From positions 992,001-1,056,000 of the forward strand of contig NW_024041150.1 in the NCBI RefSeq assembly GCF_014851395.1: a DNA stretch of 64,000 nucleotides, written 5' to 3'. The DNA is from Micropterus salmoides (Eukaryota; Chordata; Actinopteri; Centrarchiformes; Centrarchidae). Both the position numbers and the translations under genes were made by a program. The notes beneath the pieces are model-generated. The model was not told the DNA's origin. It did no database searches and saw only the letters and a list, made by a program, of their open reading frames with translations. Below, piece by piece: positions 1 to 13,000 of this stretch; the first letter of the stretch is position 1, and each line of letters starts with the position of its first letter.

Positions 1-1153
1 CACCATTTGTCCAAGTGTTTGCCCTTGAAACTTTCCCGGTAAATTTCATATTGCTGAAATTCTGCTACATGTTAAGAGCAGTAAAACTTACTTGTCTTCC
101 TGAGACAGCAATCAATAAATCAAATGCTCTGAATCCGCAATCTGTAGCTGACGCAGGACTGTAATAAGCACGGATGAAATGATTGGCTGTCTACCTGCCA
201 GCCTGCACTCTTGGGGGAGTAGCTTTGGACAGAGACCTGAAGGGAGAAGATTTTTGTGTGTGGATACTTTCAAAATGTAGCAGTCTATTGCTAGGTTCTC
301 CAACGTTGCCTGTACCCTAACTTTAACTTGACCTGACTACATTGGCCACATGTTTGACTAAAACATTTGTGATGCTTTGAGTGCTGCTTGTGTTTTATAT
401 TGTGGTATGTGAAAACTTGATTTCTCAAATAAAAAGGTAAAAAGGTTTCCAAAGTGTTTCAGTTTAGCATCAGTAATTTTAAAACTGAGCAAGTAAATGA
501 GAAGTGTAACCTCTCTTTCTCCAACACCCAGAGCAATTTGCGGAAAAAATAGTCCCACTCCTGCCATGTAGGGACCATTTATCGCCCCACAAGCCATTGT
601 GTGTACTGGCCCATAGTATAAGAACCCTTTTAGCAGAGAATAGAAAAATCAGACAGGACCTTGGACTGTGGGAGCATACCGTTGGCTGCAAACCAGGAAT
701 GAAGGCTTCACTTGATGTCACTTTAATCTACACTTTTTATTCCTTACTGTGTCAGCTTTGTTCATCAGAGGACTCAGCTCTTCAAAGCCTTTCAGCTTTC
801 GACCAGGACTGCACAAACTTTATCCATTTCATTTTTATTTAAGTGCAAACAGATAACATCTGCAAGTATAAATCTGCCAGTAAAGAGGGGGGAAAGTAAC
901 TCGTGGCCTTGCGGGGAGGTTGGAGACACACACAGAAAATTGTTGTCAAGCTGAAGCGCATGAAAGAATCCATAATGATTTTATCCAAACGCTGACAGTT
1001 CATTCCTCATTCATAAGTGATGGCTGCTTTGCTTGTTCCTATTGCCTGCTGCCTTTTATTTTTACAATTTTCAATTTTAATTCAATTTCAATTTTCAATT
1101 TTATCAATATTCATTATTCGTTTTGATCAATATTCAATCTATATTTATATTGA
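1..1153. other. non-genic stretch
   Basis: No coding region or RNA gene is recognised. Open frames here are short, lack similarity I can recognise and lie on both strands. The end of the stretch (about 1055-1150) is a low-complexity AT-rich block built from CAATTTTCAATTTTA-like units. Confidence 0.5.
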
Positions 1154-1478
1154 GTGGATAGCACTGTGGCCTCAGAGCAAGTGAGTTCGCGGGTTCAAAC
1201 CCTGGTCGCCCCGACCTTTCTGTGTGGAGTTTGCATGTTGTCTGCGTGGGTTCTCTCCGGGTGCTCCGGCTTCCTCCCACTGTCCAAAGACATGCGGACT
1301 AGGTTGATTGGTGACCATAAATTGTCCTTAGGTGTGAGTGTGAGTGTGACTGGTTGTTTGTCTATGTGTGGCCCTGTGATGGATCGGCGACCTGTCCAGG
1401 GTGTACCTTGCCTTTCTATGTCAGTTGGGATTGGTTCCAGTCCCCGCGACCCTGTACACAGGATAAGCGATGAGTGAT
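1154..1478 (+). repeat. tRNA-derived SINE-like repeat, copy 1
   Basis: The head contains a Pol III B-box-like GGTTCAAACCC near 1191, after an A-box-like segment TGGATAGCACTGTGG near 1155. It is followed by a body I recognise as a widespread teleost interspersed repeat (GTGGAGTTTGCATGTTGTCT, GGCGACCTGTCCAGGGTGTA). A second copy on the other strand lies at 25610-25905 and a 3' fragment at 60703-60812. The open frame of 107 codons through this copy is a by-product of the repeat. The SINE assignment is inference from the tRNA-like head; the repetitive nature is seen directly from the three copies. Confidence 0.75.
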
Positions 1479-1479
1479 G

Positions 1480-1542
1480 CAGTTTGATGTTTAATTATAT
1501 ATACATACATATACAGTATATATATAATTAAACATCAAACTG
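1480..1542. repeat. perfect inverted repeat (hairpin)
   Basis: CAGTTTGATGTTTAATTA and the following TATATA are mirrored exactly by TATATA then TAATTAAACATCAAACTG. Arms are about 24 bases (1480-1503 and 1519-1542) around a short TA-rich loop. It starts at the 3' end of the neighbouring SINE. It could be the footprint of a small palindromic insertion or a cruciform-prone site. Confidence 0.85.
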
Positions 1543-2599
1543 TGATGGAGGATGGTTTGGTTTTTGGTGATATACTGCATTCCAGGCAACTAGAAAAAGT
1601 AATATGGAACGACACAAGTCGGATTTCTTACTTGTGAACTCGGACAAAAAATATCACAAGTAGCAGCCAAATGTCGTCACATAACAATGGCAGCTCCCAT
1701 GGAAGCACACATTGTAAATGGTAAACCATAAACTCAAAGGCAAAGTATAGTATTAAATTAAAATAATACATACTAGTATCAAATAGTAAAACTTGTTCTG
1801 CATGTAAAGTGTAGAAATACTATCAATGTTATTAGGAAGCTGGTTACAGTAAACAATCTTTGAAAGTAATCTTCTATAACTAAAAGTTATTCAGGAAAAT
1901 GTTAAAAATGCCCAGAAATGTGTAAACATTTGGAAATATAGCCTACAACTTAACTTTTGGTGACTTTTGAGTATTAACCAACTGATGCAACTTGAAGGAT
2001 ACACAGTTAATGGGAAACGTAGGTTTATCACTTGTTTTTTATAAAATGCCCATCCTTCTAATTACACCAAGTGCACTGCTGAGGGTTTAACTGTGCATAA
2101 AACTGCCAAAGAAACATAAGTTTGTCACGGTCAGCCATGTTTATTGTTTACATTTGGCATCATGCACCACCATGCACCTGAAATTTCCCAGTTCCGATCA
2201 GTCTGGAATTATTAGATATAAATCTCCACCTTGAACTTGGTTGTCAGCTGACTCCTGGTCAATGACCAGTTGATGGAGTGACTCACTTTAGTCACATGTT
2301 AAAGCTTGACTTTACTCCTTTTGCACTGGAATAATTGGTTAGCCAATGACAACATACGTTATTTTTAAGAAATCTTTCAATAACGAAATATATGACTTTT
2401 ATTCAGCTGAAAGTCACACAATGCAAAACGATGCAGGAGCATTTTGAAGTGTTGCTTGCATATTTTTGTTGTCTTGTCTGTCACCTTACACTCATCTCAA
2501 CGAGAAATATTGCCACATTTTATTATCGCGAGATCCCGTGGCACGATCAGGCTTTTGATAAGCATATGAAATCAGTGGCACGTGCATGTTTTTTCATTT
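1543..2599. other. non-genic stretch
   Basis: AT-rich intergenic DNA with no gene, RNA or repeat family that I can name. Confidence 0.4.
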
Positions 2600-3050
2600 A
2601 AAAAACACTGCCAGACTCAGGTCTGTTGTATCACCCCCTGAGCTAAAGATGATCATTCATGCTTATATCATCCCGGCTAGACTACTGCATTTCCCTTTTC
2701 GCCTGCATCAGCAAGTCGTCCCTGGACCGTCTCCAAATGGTTCAGAACGCTGCTGCAAGGCTGTTGGCCAGGTGCAGCCATCCTGTTGTCATTTACATCA
2801 GCTTCACAGCAAGTCCAGGATTCATTTTAAGATTCTTGTTTTCACATATAGAGACCTGCGTGGTCAGGCGGTCTCTGTTGATGCCTTTAAAACACAGCTG
2901 AAGACCCATTTATTCAAACAGGCCTTTGTCTTGCCTCATACTTCCTAGTGTTTGTAGTTATTATTGTATAGTCTTATTTTACTTTTGTGTAGCATGTTGT
3001 AACCTTGTTTTGTGAAAGGTGCTATATTAAATAAACTTTACTGACTTATA
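2600..3050 (+). mobile_element. truncated LINE (non-LTR retrotransposon) 3' fragment
   Basis: Translation gives hallmarks of the end of a fish LINE reverse-transcriptase ORF: SRLDYC, then SLDRLQMVQNAAARLL (about 2665-2770), and after a frame change FKTQLKTHLFKQAF (about 2880-2925). These motifs are typical of L2/Rex-like ORF2 C-termini. The coding part is decayed by frameshifts and lacks the catalytic core. It is followed by a 3' tail GTGCTATATTAAATAAAC that resembles LINE 3' ends common in fish. Only the last few hundred bases survive, as expected from 5'-truncated reverse transcription. Confidence 0.75.
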
Positions 3051-5880
3051 ACTTTACTTATTTATTTATTCAGCAAAAACATGAAACATTTTCTGGTTCC
3101 AGCCTCTGAAAATGTCGGGATCTGCTGCTTTTCTCTGTTTCTCATCTCTGTAATAATATTTATTATTTAATCAGGTAAATCAACAGTTGCATTATTCAGA
3201 GTTTACCTGTCTGCATGTTTAAAAGTGACTGAGCATCTATAGTGTCACGTGAAGTATCAGCTCGTTGTTAGTAGTATGTACAGAAATGTCCTCACCCAAT
3301 CTAGTTACATTACGACGATTATATTATTTACCAAAGTGGTTAAGTTGGACGGCGTCAGAGCAGTTCCAAGTCAAGCCTCAAGTTTTTAAAAACATAAGTA
3401 TTGTAATGAGTCGTGCGGCTGCATTTGGCTAGTATTAACATATATTAACATAAAAAAGGATATAAGATACGAAGCTGTGAAGCTCCAGATGATTTGTCAG
3501 ACAGCTGCAAATCCTATCAACAGTGTTCAATATCAGAACATGGAGAATGTCTCCAAACACGTGCGACTTTCAAATGCAATAATTATGTATAAATTAAAAG
3601 ACACGCCTTTAATTGTGTGTGAAGAGCTAGGTAAACTTGCTGTAGGTTTCATCAGTGAAATCAGAAACAGAGCCACCACCAGAGGATCTATGTGTGCTGG
3701 ATGGAGAGGTTCAGTTTCAGCCTCTTGTCCGGCTCTGTCACGCACAAGTTATAGATATAACCAGGTGAACCAGTGTTTGTTTAGCTGTTTGTGATTTAAG
3801 TTTGTGATTTAAGGAGGTTCACCTTGAAATGATCTGCACTCACCATATTCTTTGAGCTAAAGCTTGTTTGAGGGATTTGAACAAAAATGATGAAGGCATC
3901 CAGTCATCCCCCATCTAATTTTTTATGATTAAATGCATTTTACGCATGTTAAGTGAAGGATATGGATACTTAATCATCTAATATAAAACCATGGCATGCA
4001 TCACATTGACATAGCCAGCTGTTATTCAGACATTCTTGTCATGATATGTGGTTGACTGTCGTCATTTTCGTACGTTTTACATTTTCCTGTGAACAATAAC
4101 ACAAGATAATGAATTTCTATTTTCAATTTCTTCAGTGGAGAGGCAACGATTAACACATGACAGGAGACAGCTAATTAAATATGGCTGAACACAATAAAAC
4201 ACACAGAGAAAATGACAGCATGTTGAGCCATGAGAGAAGATCGTTGGCAAGAGACCAGAAACTAAACATGTCACCACTCTAAGCTATTTTATTCCAATTT
4301 CTGGTGCCTGCTGCCGTGTTTTGTTTACATACCACATCCAATCATAAAAGGCATGCAGCTTCTGCCCCCACTTGCATAGTGCATGGTTTTGTTCTTCCTT
4401 CAGTTTAACTCGCTTCTCTTGTTTGTGTAAACAGATTGAGAGCAAATGTCTAAATCTTCAGAGGAAAAAATAAAACCCTTTGTGGCCTTGGAGAGAAAGG
4501 AACTTAAACAGTTTTCATAATGCAGAGGCTACAGCGAAGTTTCCTGCTGTGTTTCCTGTCTTCATTGAAAAGAGCATTCACAGTTATAGTATTACAGACT
4601 TTCTTTGTCAGCTTTGGGATTAAACATTGCATCTTATTTCATTATAAACATAGTATATAAAAGGTCAAATAATAAACATCTTTATAAATACTACACTACA
4701 GAGAGAGAGATTTGACCATATTAACAAAATAATAATGTGCAAAACAGTTTTGACATCCCTGAAATGTGTCTTGCAACAACTCATGGACATTTAAGCCGGT
4801 TGAAAAATGACGCCCCACAGAAGACATTGCACGATGAAGACATTTAGAAACACTGTCTACACATATTTATACATGCAATGTGTTAGATCACAGTGTACCG
4901 GAACACAGGCAGACTTCCTTAAAAGAGCAGTATGTCATTAAGACTCAAGAGACTGCAGGTTTTTCACTATTACAGTAGTTGAAGCTGTGCTGATCTGAGA
5001 AAGCAGCTGCTGCAGTTGCTTGCCTGGGAATGAAAACCTGTGTTCGCCTGAGTCTGGATGAAACATGGTTGAAAACAAGAGTTATAGATGATAAAACTGC
5101 AACAGAACATCACAGCAAATAAGCCTGGAAACCCTCTTTTCTGTAGAGAAAAGGCTATTTTGGATGAGCATGAAATACTGATCCTGCTTTCTGCTTCGTG
5201 CAGCACTGCATGATTTGACAAATATCCCATGATTTAAGACACTAGTGATGCTAAAAGTGAGGACAGAGCTCAGCTTGTTCACATCCTAGAATAAAACAGA
5301 CCTGAGCAGAAGAGAGCAGCAGAGAAAGGTGAAAACTCTAGGAAAAGCCCGTCGTCATCCCAGGAAACTATGCCTGAAGCACTAAAATGCAGAAGCTTGC
5401 GAAAGCTGCCCTGCAGCGCTGCTCTCCAAATGCCAGCTAGTAATGTGCCACCTGTTTAAATCTGGAAATTGGACATCCGCAAGCAGAGCGCTGAGCTTCC
5501 CTGCTCCAGCCAAAGCCTTTATCCACAGGAAACCACTAGCTTAGTGGAAAAGACTGACCACCAAGGATGAGCTCTCGGGCCTCACACACGCTGCAGAAAC
5601 AGATTACACTCCTCCTCCTCGTCTTCTTCTTCTTTTGTTTGTGTCTCCTAACTGCAAGTGTGTTTTTTTTAGATCAGCTTTTTCAATCACATGCCAGCCA
5701 GCTGTGCACTGGCTTGTGCACAGCTGGTTGAGGTTTAAAGAATTACCCACGTCACCTTGCCAGGTGGAGTCCAGCTTGCTGATGGGCGAGAGCTGTTACA
5801 TCTTTATCTCCGTCTTCCTTTAGCTTATGTCCTCTATCTCTTTTAGCTCAGCAAATAACACCATTTTTGTTGTTTTGCTC
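3051..5880. other. non-genic stretch
   Basis: No gene is supported. The part at about 5320-5600 is less AT-rich and free of simple repeats, so it may be conserved non-coding DNA, but this cannot be shown from one sequence. Confidence 0.4.
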
Positions 5881-5883
5881 CAT

Positions 5884-5910
5884 CACACACACACACACAC
5901 ACACACACAC
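5884..5910. repeat. (CA)n microsatellite
   Basis: About 13 uninterrupted CA units. Confidence 0.9.
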
Positions 5911-6139
5911 TATGAGAATAAAACATTCTTGCCATCCTGCTACCCTCTTCTCCTCTCCTTCCTCTCTCCTTCTTTTTCAAATTCAAATTAGTGTTATTGC
6001 AAAACGACGGCAACAAAGAAACAAACACTAATTCAGCTTAGTAAAATAATTAATGAAAATACTATCACAGAACTTGCTGCATCTTCTCTAATCTCCCTTC
6101 GCTTGAATCTCTTTACCTCACTCCACCAAGCCTCGTCTC

Positions 6140-6480
6140 TACTATCACCCCCCCACCCCCCTCCTCCTCCTTTGCCTCCTTCTCTTCCTCCTCTTTTCTC
6201 AGCAGGATGACTATTGGCAAATCGAGCGAGGCAGGATTAATTGTACTTCAATGTCTATTACTGCCAGTGCTGCTTAGTTCAAGCCACTGCCGTAGGTGAG
6301 GAAAGATAGAGGAAGAGAAGCAAAAAAAAGGAGGGGAGAGAAAAGGAGGTAGAGATACAGATGATTGTGAGAGAATTGGAATTAGGGATGAAAAACTGGA
6401 CAGGAGAGGAGGGTGGAGAGGAAAGGGGAGGAAGGGGGAGAAAGGGGGAGAGATGCCATCTCAATAAGGTGGGGGAGGAA
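6140..6480. repeat. polypyrimidine block then long polypurine tract
   Basis: A C-rich/CTT-rich block (about 6145-6200) is followed by a strongly purine-rich strand from about 6296 to 6475 (AGG, GGGGA and GAGA units). Such strand asymmetry is seen directly. No gene is supported here; the 120-codon minus-strand frame is a low-complexity artefact. Confidence 0.7.
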
Positions 6481-9341
6481 GATCCTGTACAGTGAGAGAC
6501 AAAAACAGACAGCACCCTGCTGTCAGCAAGGATGTCCAGACTGTCCATGCCCCTGACATTTCCCCCTTGTCTCAGCACAATCTCAGGCCTCATGCTGAAC
6601 AACACCCCCTCCCTCTCCATCACACACAAACACATTCCCACAACAGCATGAGGAGAAGTTACACACCAAGGGCGAAACCTCCAAGACCTCCAGAGTCAGA
6701 TCGAGACAAGACGTCATCTGCTTAAAAACCCTACAATGCCTAAACTGAGTTGTGTTTGTAGATGGACAGATAGGTGGTGATGATACATGTAAAATACAAC
6801 TAACAAAACAATTTCAACTCAAGGTTCACTTACTCCCCTGATCCGTAGCTTTTAACCATAGCTCACAGTCTTCATGAGCAGCCAACATAGATGAGAAGTC
6901 CCTGAAAGAATCGTGCAAGTTCTCCATGACCAGTGAGCACCTCCATTTGCTGATGAAGACGTTGTGTGTTACGTTTGAAAGCTTCTGAACCAGTGCGTAA
7001 GTGGACCTTGAGTTGAGATTGTTTGTTGAGTGAAATGTCAGTCTTCATGTGGTACAAAAAAAATGACATAATAATAAATGCGAAATTATCATGTTTGAAA
7101 CAGTGTCCCTCACGTTACAAATAAGGTTAAATTTGTTTTATCATGTGTCCTCATCTGTAACAAAAAATCTAAGAATAAACAATGAACTAGAATAAAACGA
7201 ATAAAAAAAAAACTTCTAAGACCATACTCGAACGTTAAATATGTTTTGAATATACACTGTACACTGTGTGTATCAAAAAATAGGCATGTTGTCAACAAAT
7301 ACCTAAACATTCAAACTCTTAAGTAATGATGAATTTTACCATCCACCTTCAGTGATCTTCCTATACGGCATGTAAATCTGAAGCCCTGAAGTGAAGTGCA
7401 GTGAGAAATCCTGTGATAATAGCTGCATGTTAAACACCTCCATCCACAGCTGATCTTCAAATCATATTATCATATTATCACTTCTGCTGCGATCGAAGGA
7501 AACCTGTCACCTGGCGCTATCAGGAGCAAAATGTTCACACCACAGATCGCTGTTGAGTAATGACTGCTACCCAGAGAGAGACCCCACCACCACCACCACC
7601 ATTGAATTGCACTTAAGATTAATGTGGATGTAAACTGCACCTAAAGCAAAGAGAAAATTGGGAAACAGTTGGAAATAGAAAACAAAATGGACTGTTTCTT
7701 GCAGGAGGACTGCAGACTGAGCTCACTGCTGAACCTTCTAGTGGCAAAAACTAGAAAATATTTTTTATTTAAGTTACTGAAATAAAATGTTAAAGCAAAG
7801 AAATGATTGCACTTTACATCTCACCCTCTTTGCATTTTGTCTGTTGTTTTTTCTCATATTAAGACATAAATGTAACTGCAAAATGTGACTACTGCTAACC
7901 AGAGTGACCAGGAGACTCTTGCTGGCTGCATTACCTTTGGCAGTACTGGGTGAGAAAAATGGATCAGGAAACAACCGAGAGCCCAGCCTGAAGCAGGAGG
8001 AAATGTTGGCACCACGCAGTCAGCAGCAGCCAAGCTCACACAAACCACTGTGTCAACAAAAAATACAAATATTGTAACAAAAAAAACTCAATGGAGGGAT
8101 GGAAGAAGGACTCAGTAAAAACATCTTCCTTTAAGGACTGTGGAGCGGAAAGCTCACAGCAAGTAAACAGTGAGTGATTGAACGAACATGTGACTTTGTG
8201 CTAACTTGCATCTAAAAACAATGAAACCATCAGAAATTATAGAAAATGTCCCTGCAGTCAACTGCAAAAGACAAAGTTGCATTTACAGATGCACAAGTCA
8301 ATATTTATTTAAAAATTCTAGCACAAACCTCTTAATATTTCAGGATACTACTAAACAAAAAAATAAACTGTTAAATAAATAGTTTGGAAAATAGGTCTCT
8401 CTGTTGCCAAGAGTTAGATGAGAAGATTGATAACACTCTCATGGCTGCTAAGTATGAAGCTGCAGCCAGATATGCAAAGCTTAGCATAAAAAAATGTAAT
8501 ATGTGCTACAGCCTGTTACTCACTTTGAAACCACAAAATGTTGTTATTACTCACATTTGTGTCACATGTTAATTAGTTAATTTGTGTTGGTTGGTGTATT
8601 TTTTAACTTTGGAGAGAAGCATACTTGATGCTTAGTGTTTGTTTATTTATTGCCAAGCTAAGTTAAGTCCCTACTGACTGTAGCTCCATTCTTTTTTCAA
8701 GATCATTTTTTATTTATTTTATCTGACAGCCAGTAGAGAGAAAGAGACAGTTAATTTGCAACATGTCATAGCTAAACGCCAAAAATGGATCAATTGTCAA
8801 ATGTCCCAGTACCAGTACCAGTACAGTGACAGCCGTACAGTACCTAAAGTGCGTTACGATAGTCGTGTCACCTAGGTCACGTGACATTTTGACTTGTGAG
8901 GGCGGGCTGAAATATGGGCAAAGAGAGGTGTATTGTGGTTTTGTGGTACTTGTGTCTTAACCATTAGGCGGCTGTAGTTCCATTCTTATCATACAGACAT
9001 GATATCTATATTCTCATCTAACTCTCATGAGAAAGAGAATCATTTCCCAAAATGTTGAACTATTGCATTAACAGTTTCCTTCTGTTATCTTGTAAACTAG
9101 TTGGTATCCTCAAATATATATAACAAGATGGTTAACCTCAAGAGTTTTATCCTTGAATTTTGAAATAAGTGTTTACTAGCAGATCTCTGATTGCATTCCA
9201 CTTTGTACAGCAAGTTTCTGTGTCTACCGCAGCTGGAGATCCTGCAGGAACATTTTTTATCATTTCTGACAGAAACTTCTTTATCCACTTTCTTTTATGC
9301 AAAGCACGCTGAGGATCAAGAAATTATTCCTTCATGAAGCT
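6481..9341. other. non-genic stretch
   Basis: No gene, RNA or nameable transposon. Minor simple repeats include (CCA)n near 7585 and a CAGTAC cluster near 8808-8825. Confidence 0.4.
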
Positions 9342-9613
9342 TTCGGTAACACTTGTAGTGCAGTTCATAAAGTATTACATGGCATAATAAGTGCTGTATA
9401 TTGTAAGTCTATTGTAAGATTATTAGTGTGAGAAAAAACTTTCCACTTAGTTCAACACTGTAATATATAACATATTACAGTAAAGTACTTTTGCATTTAG
9501 ATGGCTCATGTGATTCTACTGTGAGAGGTTTTTCTACAGTTGTATATTGTCTGTAATGAGCTCATATTCCTGTAGTTGTGTGGCAGTATAGTGCGCTTTA
9601 AAGTGTTATTGAA
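9342..9613. mobile_element. MITE-like element with TTCGGTAACACTT termini
   Basis: The left end TTCGGTAACACTT (9342-9354) is matched in inverted orientation by AAGTGTTATTGAA (9601-9613), 11 of 13 positions. The interior, with TCTGTAATGAGCTCATATTC, resembles a short non-autonomous DNA element that I recall as abundant in fish genomes. There is no transposase. The target-site duplication is not clear. Confidence 0.55.
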
Positions 9614-9679
9614 GTTTCGTATGCAGAATAATTTCCTCTATGTTCAGCCTGTGTATAGGTGTCAGTATCTGCTTCTGGA

Positions 9680-10080
9680 TTGACAGAGAGAGAGAGAAAT
9701 AAACAGGAGAGGAAGGTGGAGTGGGGGGTTAAGAAAAGAAGGAGCATGAAAACATGAAGAGAAATCAAGAAACAAGGGAAAGAGGTGGACAATGGGGATC
9801 CAGAAGAAAGGAGGTAGAGAGATGGTGGAGGAAGAAAAAGAAAGGGAGACACTGAAAGACAGTAAGAGAAAGGTGAGGGAGAGAGAGAGAGATCGAAAAA
9901 TAAAGGTATAGTGGCACTGAAGGCACGGCTGCTCAGGTCTGCGGTTTGTTAAATAGCTTTTTGATGGAATTGGTAAAGCAGTGAAGCCTGTGACACTGTT
10001 AGCTGGCACACCACAGGGAGGGAGGGAGAGAGAGAGATGGAGAGGTCAACAGAAAGAAAGAAAGAAAGAAAGAAAGAACA
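9680..10080. repeat. purine-rich tract with (GAAA)n
   Basis: The + strand is dominated by GA/GGA runs at 9685-9900 and 10015-10080, ending in about five perfect AAAG units (10058-10078). The frames of about 115 codons on the minus strand are Ser/Leu-rich artefacts of the complementary CT-rich strand. Confidence 0.75.
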
Positions 10081-13000
10081 ATAGATGCAGGTTGAAGGTA
10101 GGGAGTGAAAATAAAAAATCAGAGGGAGTAAAGGAGAAAAACCTTTTTATTTTACTGTGGAGTCATTCTGCCCTCCAGAGGTGATGAGTGTCATAGCAGA
10201 TCTGCTGCACCTGAAACATAATGTGTGTTACAGCACTAAGTGTGTGTGCTGATAAGCTGACTGCCATTGGTTGTTTGTTGAGCATATTGCATGTATATTA
10301 TTGTTTTCATGTGTGCACATGTGTAATAAATGATTTGCCTGTTGATGACATTTGCAGCTGCTTTCTTATGCTAACACCTTTTTATTTGTTTGATTCATAA
10401 TATTCTACTTAAAGAGTAGAACGAGGAGAACAATTTAAAAAACATATAACATAAAACAAAGCACTCTTCAGGTGTTTCTGAATAATTCACAGACTATGGT
10501 CACACACTTGATTGTCTTTTAACCCTGGTTTTAAATTCAATTTAAATGAATAATATGTTTCACAATCTCTAATAACAGTTGGCAGAATATCCCATGTGTG
10601 AGTTGCTCTCACTGAAAAAGCTGACTGTCCGAATGCAAGCCTCCTCATAGGTATCTTGCTACAGACCTAGTGTATAATCTCTTTTATTTGTTTGGATTCT
10701 GTGTTGTTATCTATTCCCTATTGCAACAGGAACAGATCCCTAACATCTTATTTTACTGCATCTTTTTCTAGAAAGACTGTCACAGTGGAACCATGTATGA
10801 CAATAGACAACGTAAAGTATTACATTAGTACCTTTCTATAATACTAGTCCATATTCTCTGTATCCATCCTACAGCCACATTCATTTGAACATTTTTCATT
10901 AGCAGGCGTTTGATAAATGCTTAACCCCACAGGAACTTTCTTATAACTTATAACTCATTTGTGCAGCTGTATTGTTATAGATACAACTCCATCAGGAGGC
11001 AAACAAGGTGCAACACTTCCTCTCCCCACTACCTCTCAATTTATTGATAAAAACGTGATGTTTAGGGCACGGAACATAGATTCAAATCCAGTTATTTAAG
11101 AGATTTCCTCTGATCAGTACAATACACAGCTACCCCTTTTGTGAAAGTGTTTCTATCTGCTGTTTTATAGAATATACATCCAGTAAATGGTGTTTTTTTT
11201 ACCTGTCAAGCAGGGACAAACTGGGACGAACAGGTTTGGAATAAACAGAGGTAGAACTATTATCCCGCGCAGTGTGGCAGAACAGATATAGAAAAGAGTG
11301 TTGTCTACATAAACTCAAACTTTATCAACAGAAAATAAGATAAAGATAAATAAGATGTCACAGTTGTTGTGGTGAAATTATATATGATTTCTTGGAGGTG
11401 TTATGAAAAAATACCAGAGGAATGACGTACAGCCACGGATGTAATAGTTCAATTTATCTCAGTTGTACAGAGAGTTTTGCAGCTGCCATTGTGTTTTTGA
11501 ACATACATGGACATACAGAGGATGTGTATGCATAATTACTGTGAAATGTTAAATGTACAAAGGCTTTACATCTGTTTCATGTCAGTTGGCAGTCGTGCCG
11601 ACAGCCACAGGACACATATTCTACAAACATAGTAATATATAAATAAATAAATAAAATCTCTTTCCAAGAAAATACTTTGACACAAATTTTTTGGGGAGTT
11701 CAAGCTTTTCTTGCTGTCAGTCACACAAAGTATTGAAAAGAAGCCCGGTGAACTTCAACTGCTTAAAAACGAATTTGTCTTGTGTTTGAAAAAGCACCAT
11801 AAGCCAAAACATAAATCGATGTTAATGCGAAAAGTGGGGCTGAAGTTGTTAAATGTGTTCTCAAACTGTTTCTAATTTGTTATAGGCAAGTGGATACAAT
11901 ATTTTACATCTTTTATCTGAATAGATTTTAAGCTTTGTAAAAGGACCCTGAATGCAGCACTGCTCTTGTAACCAATAGCTCCCTGCTGCTGCTTACCCAC
12001 CATGATACACACACACACACACACACGTTCACACACTTAAAAATTCATACATACGTAAGCCTCTGCTCTTTTCTGCTCCGAAGGGTAAACTTTGATTTCA
12101 CCCTAAAAATGCTCCTGACAAAATAACACATCACAGCATCAAAGCACTATAAAGAAAGTCTATTTTTGTGATTTTTCCCATTCCCCCTACTTCTCTGTTC
12201 CAGATCGATTTGTTTCTTTGAAGACGGATTGTGAGAAGAAAACAGAACGGCTCAATCCATCATTCTGTCTGCCTGAGGCCCTGTGCCATAAACAATACAT
12301 TACTGGTGGTATCTGAAAGCACCCGTAGGAGCCTGGCACAGTTCAAAGCTATAACCACAAACAAACAGAATGGAACCACACAACTTATTTCAGATAATTC
12401 ATACCGCTATGCGCCTCTGCGCGAGCTTCCTCTGCTTCACACCACTTAGGATCACTCTGAAGAAGCATTTAGCGCATGCATTTATCAGACACTCTTAACG
12501 TGGAACAAGAGGAGACTTAGTCAGCATTCATGATTCACCGTGCAGCCGAAACAAGCTGCTCTGCTCCATCACAGGAGGAACGAGGGAAGCCTGCTGAACA
12601 AAACCGGAACAGATGAAGGGTTCAGGATTACAGCTTCACAGATTTTAAGGCTCTGATGTTAAGACAGGGAAACAGGAATCTACATAGTGAGATGTCTGAT
12701 GTTTTTAAGACTTACAGATGAGATGAGAATGAATTTCACAATGTTATCAACATCTTTATAAATTATTATCATCGTTTCATAGTCCTCATTTGTCCTCAAA
12801 GATTAATTAACAATCAGTTTGCATCTTGTTCCCTAATCTTAGGTTTATATTGACCTGAATTCACCTCATCAGTGTATTTACAGTAGAGGACAAGGCTGCT
12901 GTTAATTTTGATAGTGTCCACAAAACTACTGAAAAGACCAAAAACATTATGGTAACATTAGCCGATATATAAATATATATATACAAATGTAAATATTTTC

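Noticed and set aside
1186..1206. tRNA gene suggested by a B-box-like sequence
   Set aside because: Only the promoter boxes are tRNA-like; no cloverleaf can be drawn, and the same head recurs in the antisense repeat copy, so it is a SINE.
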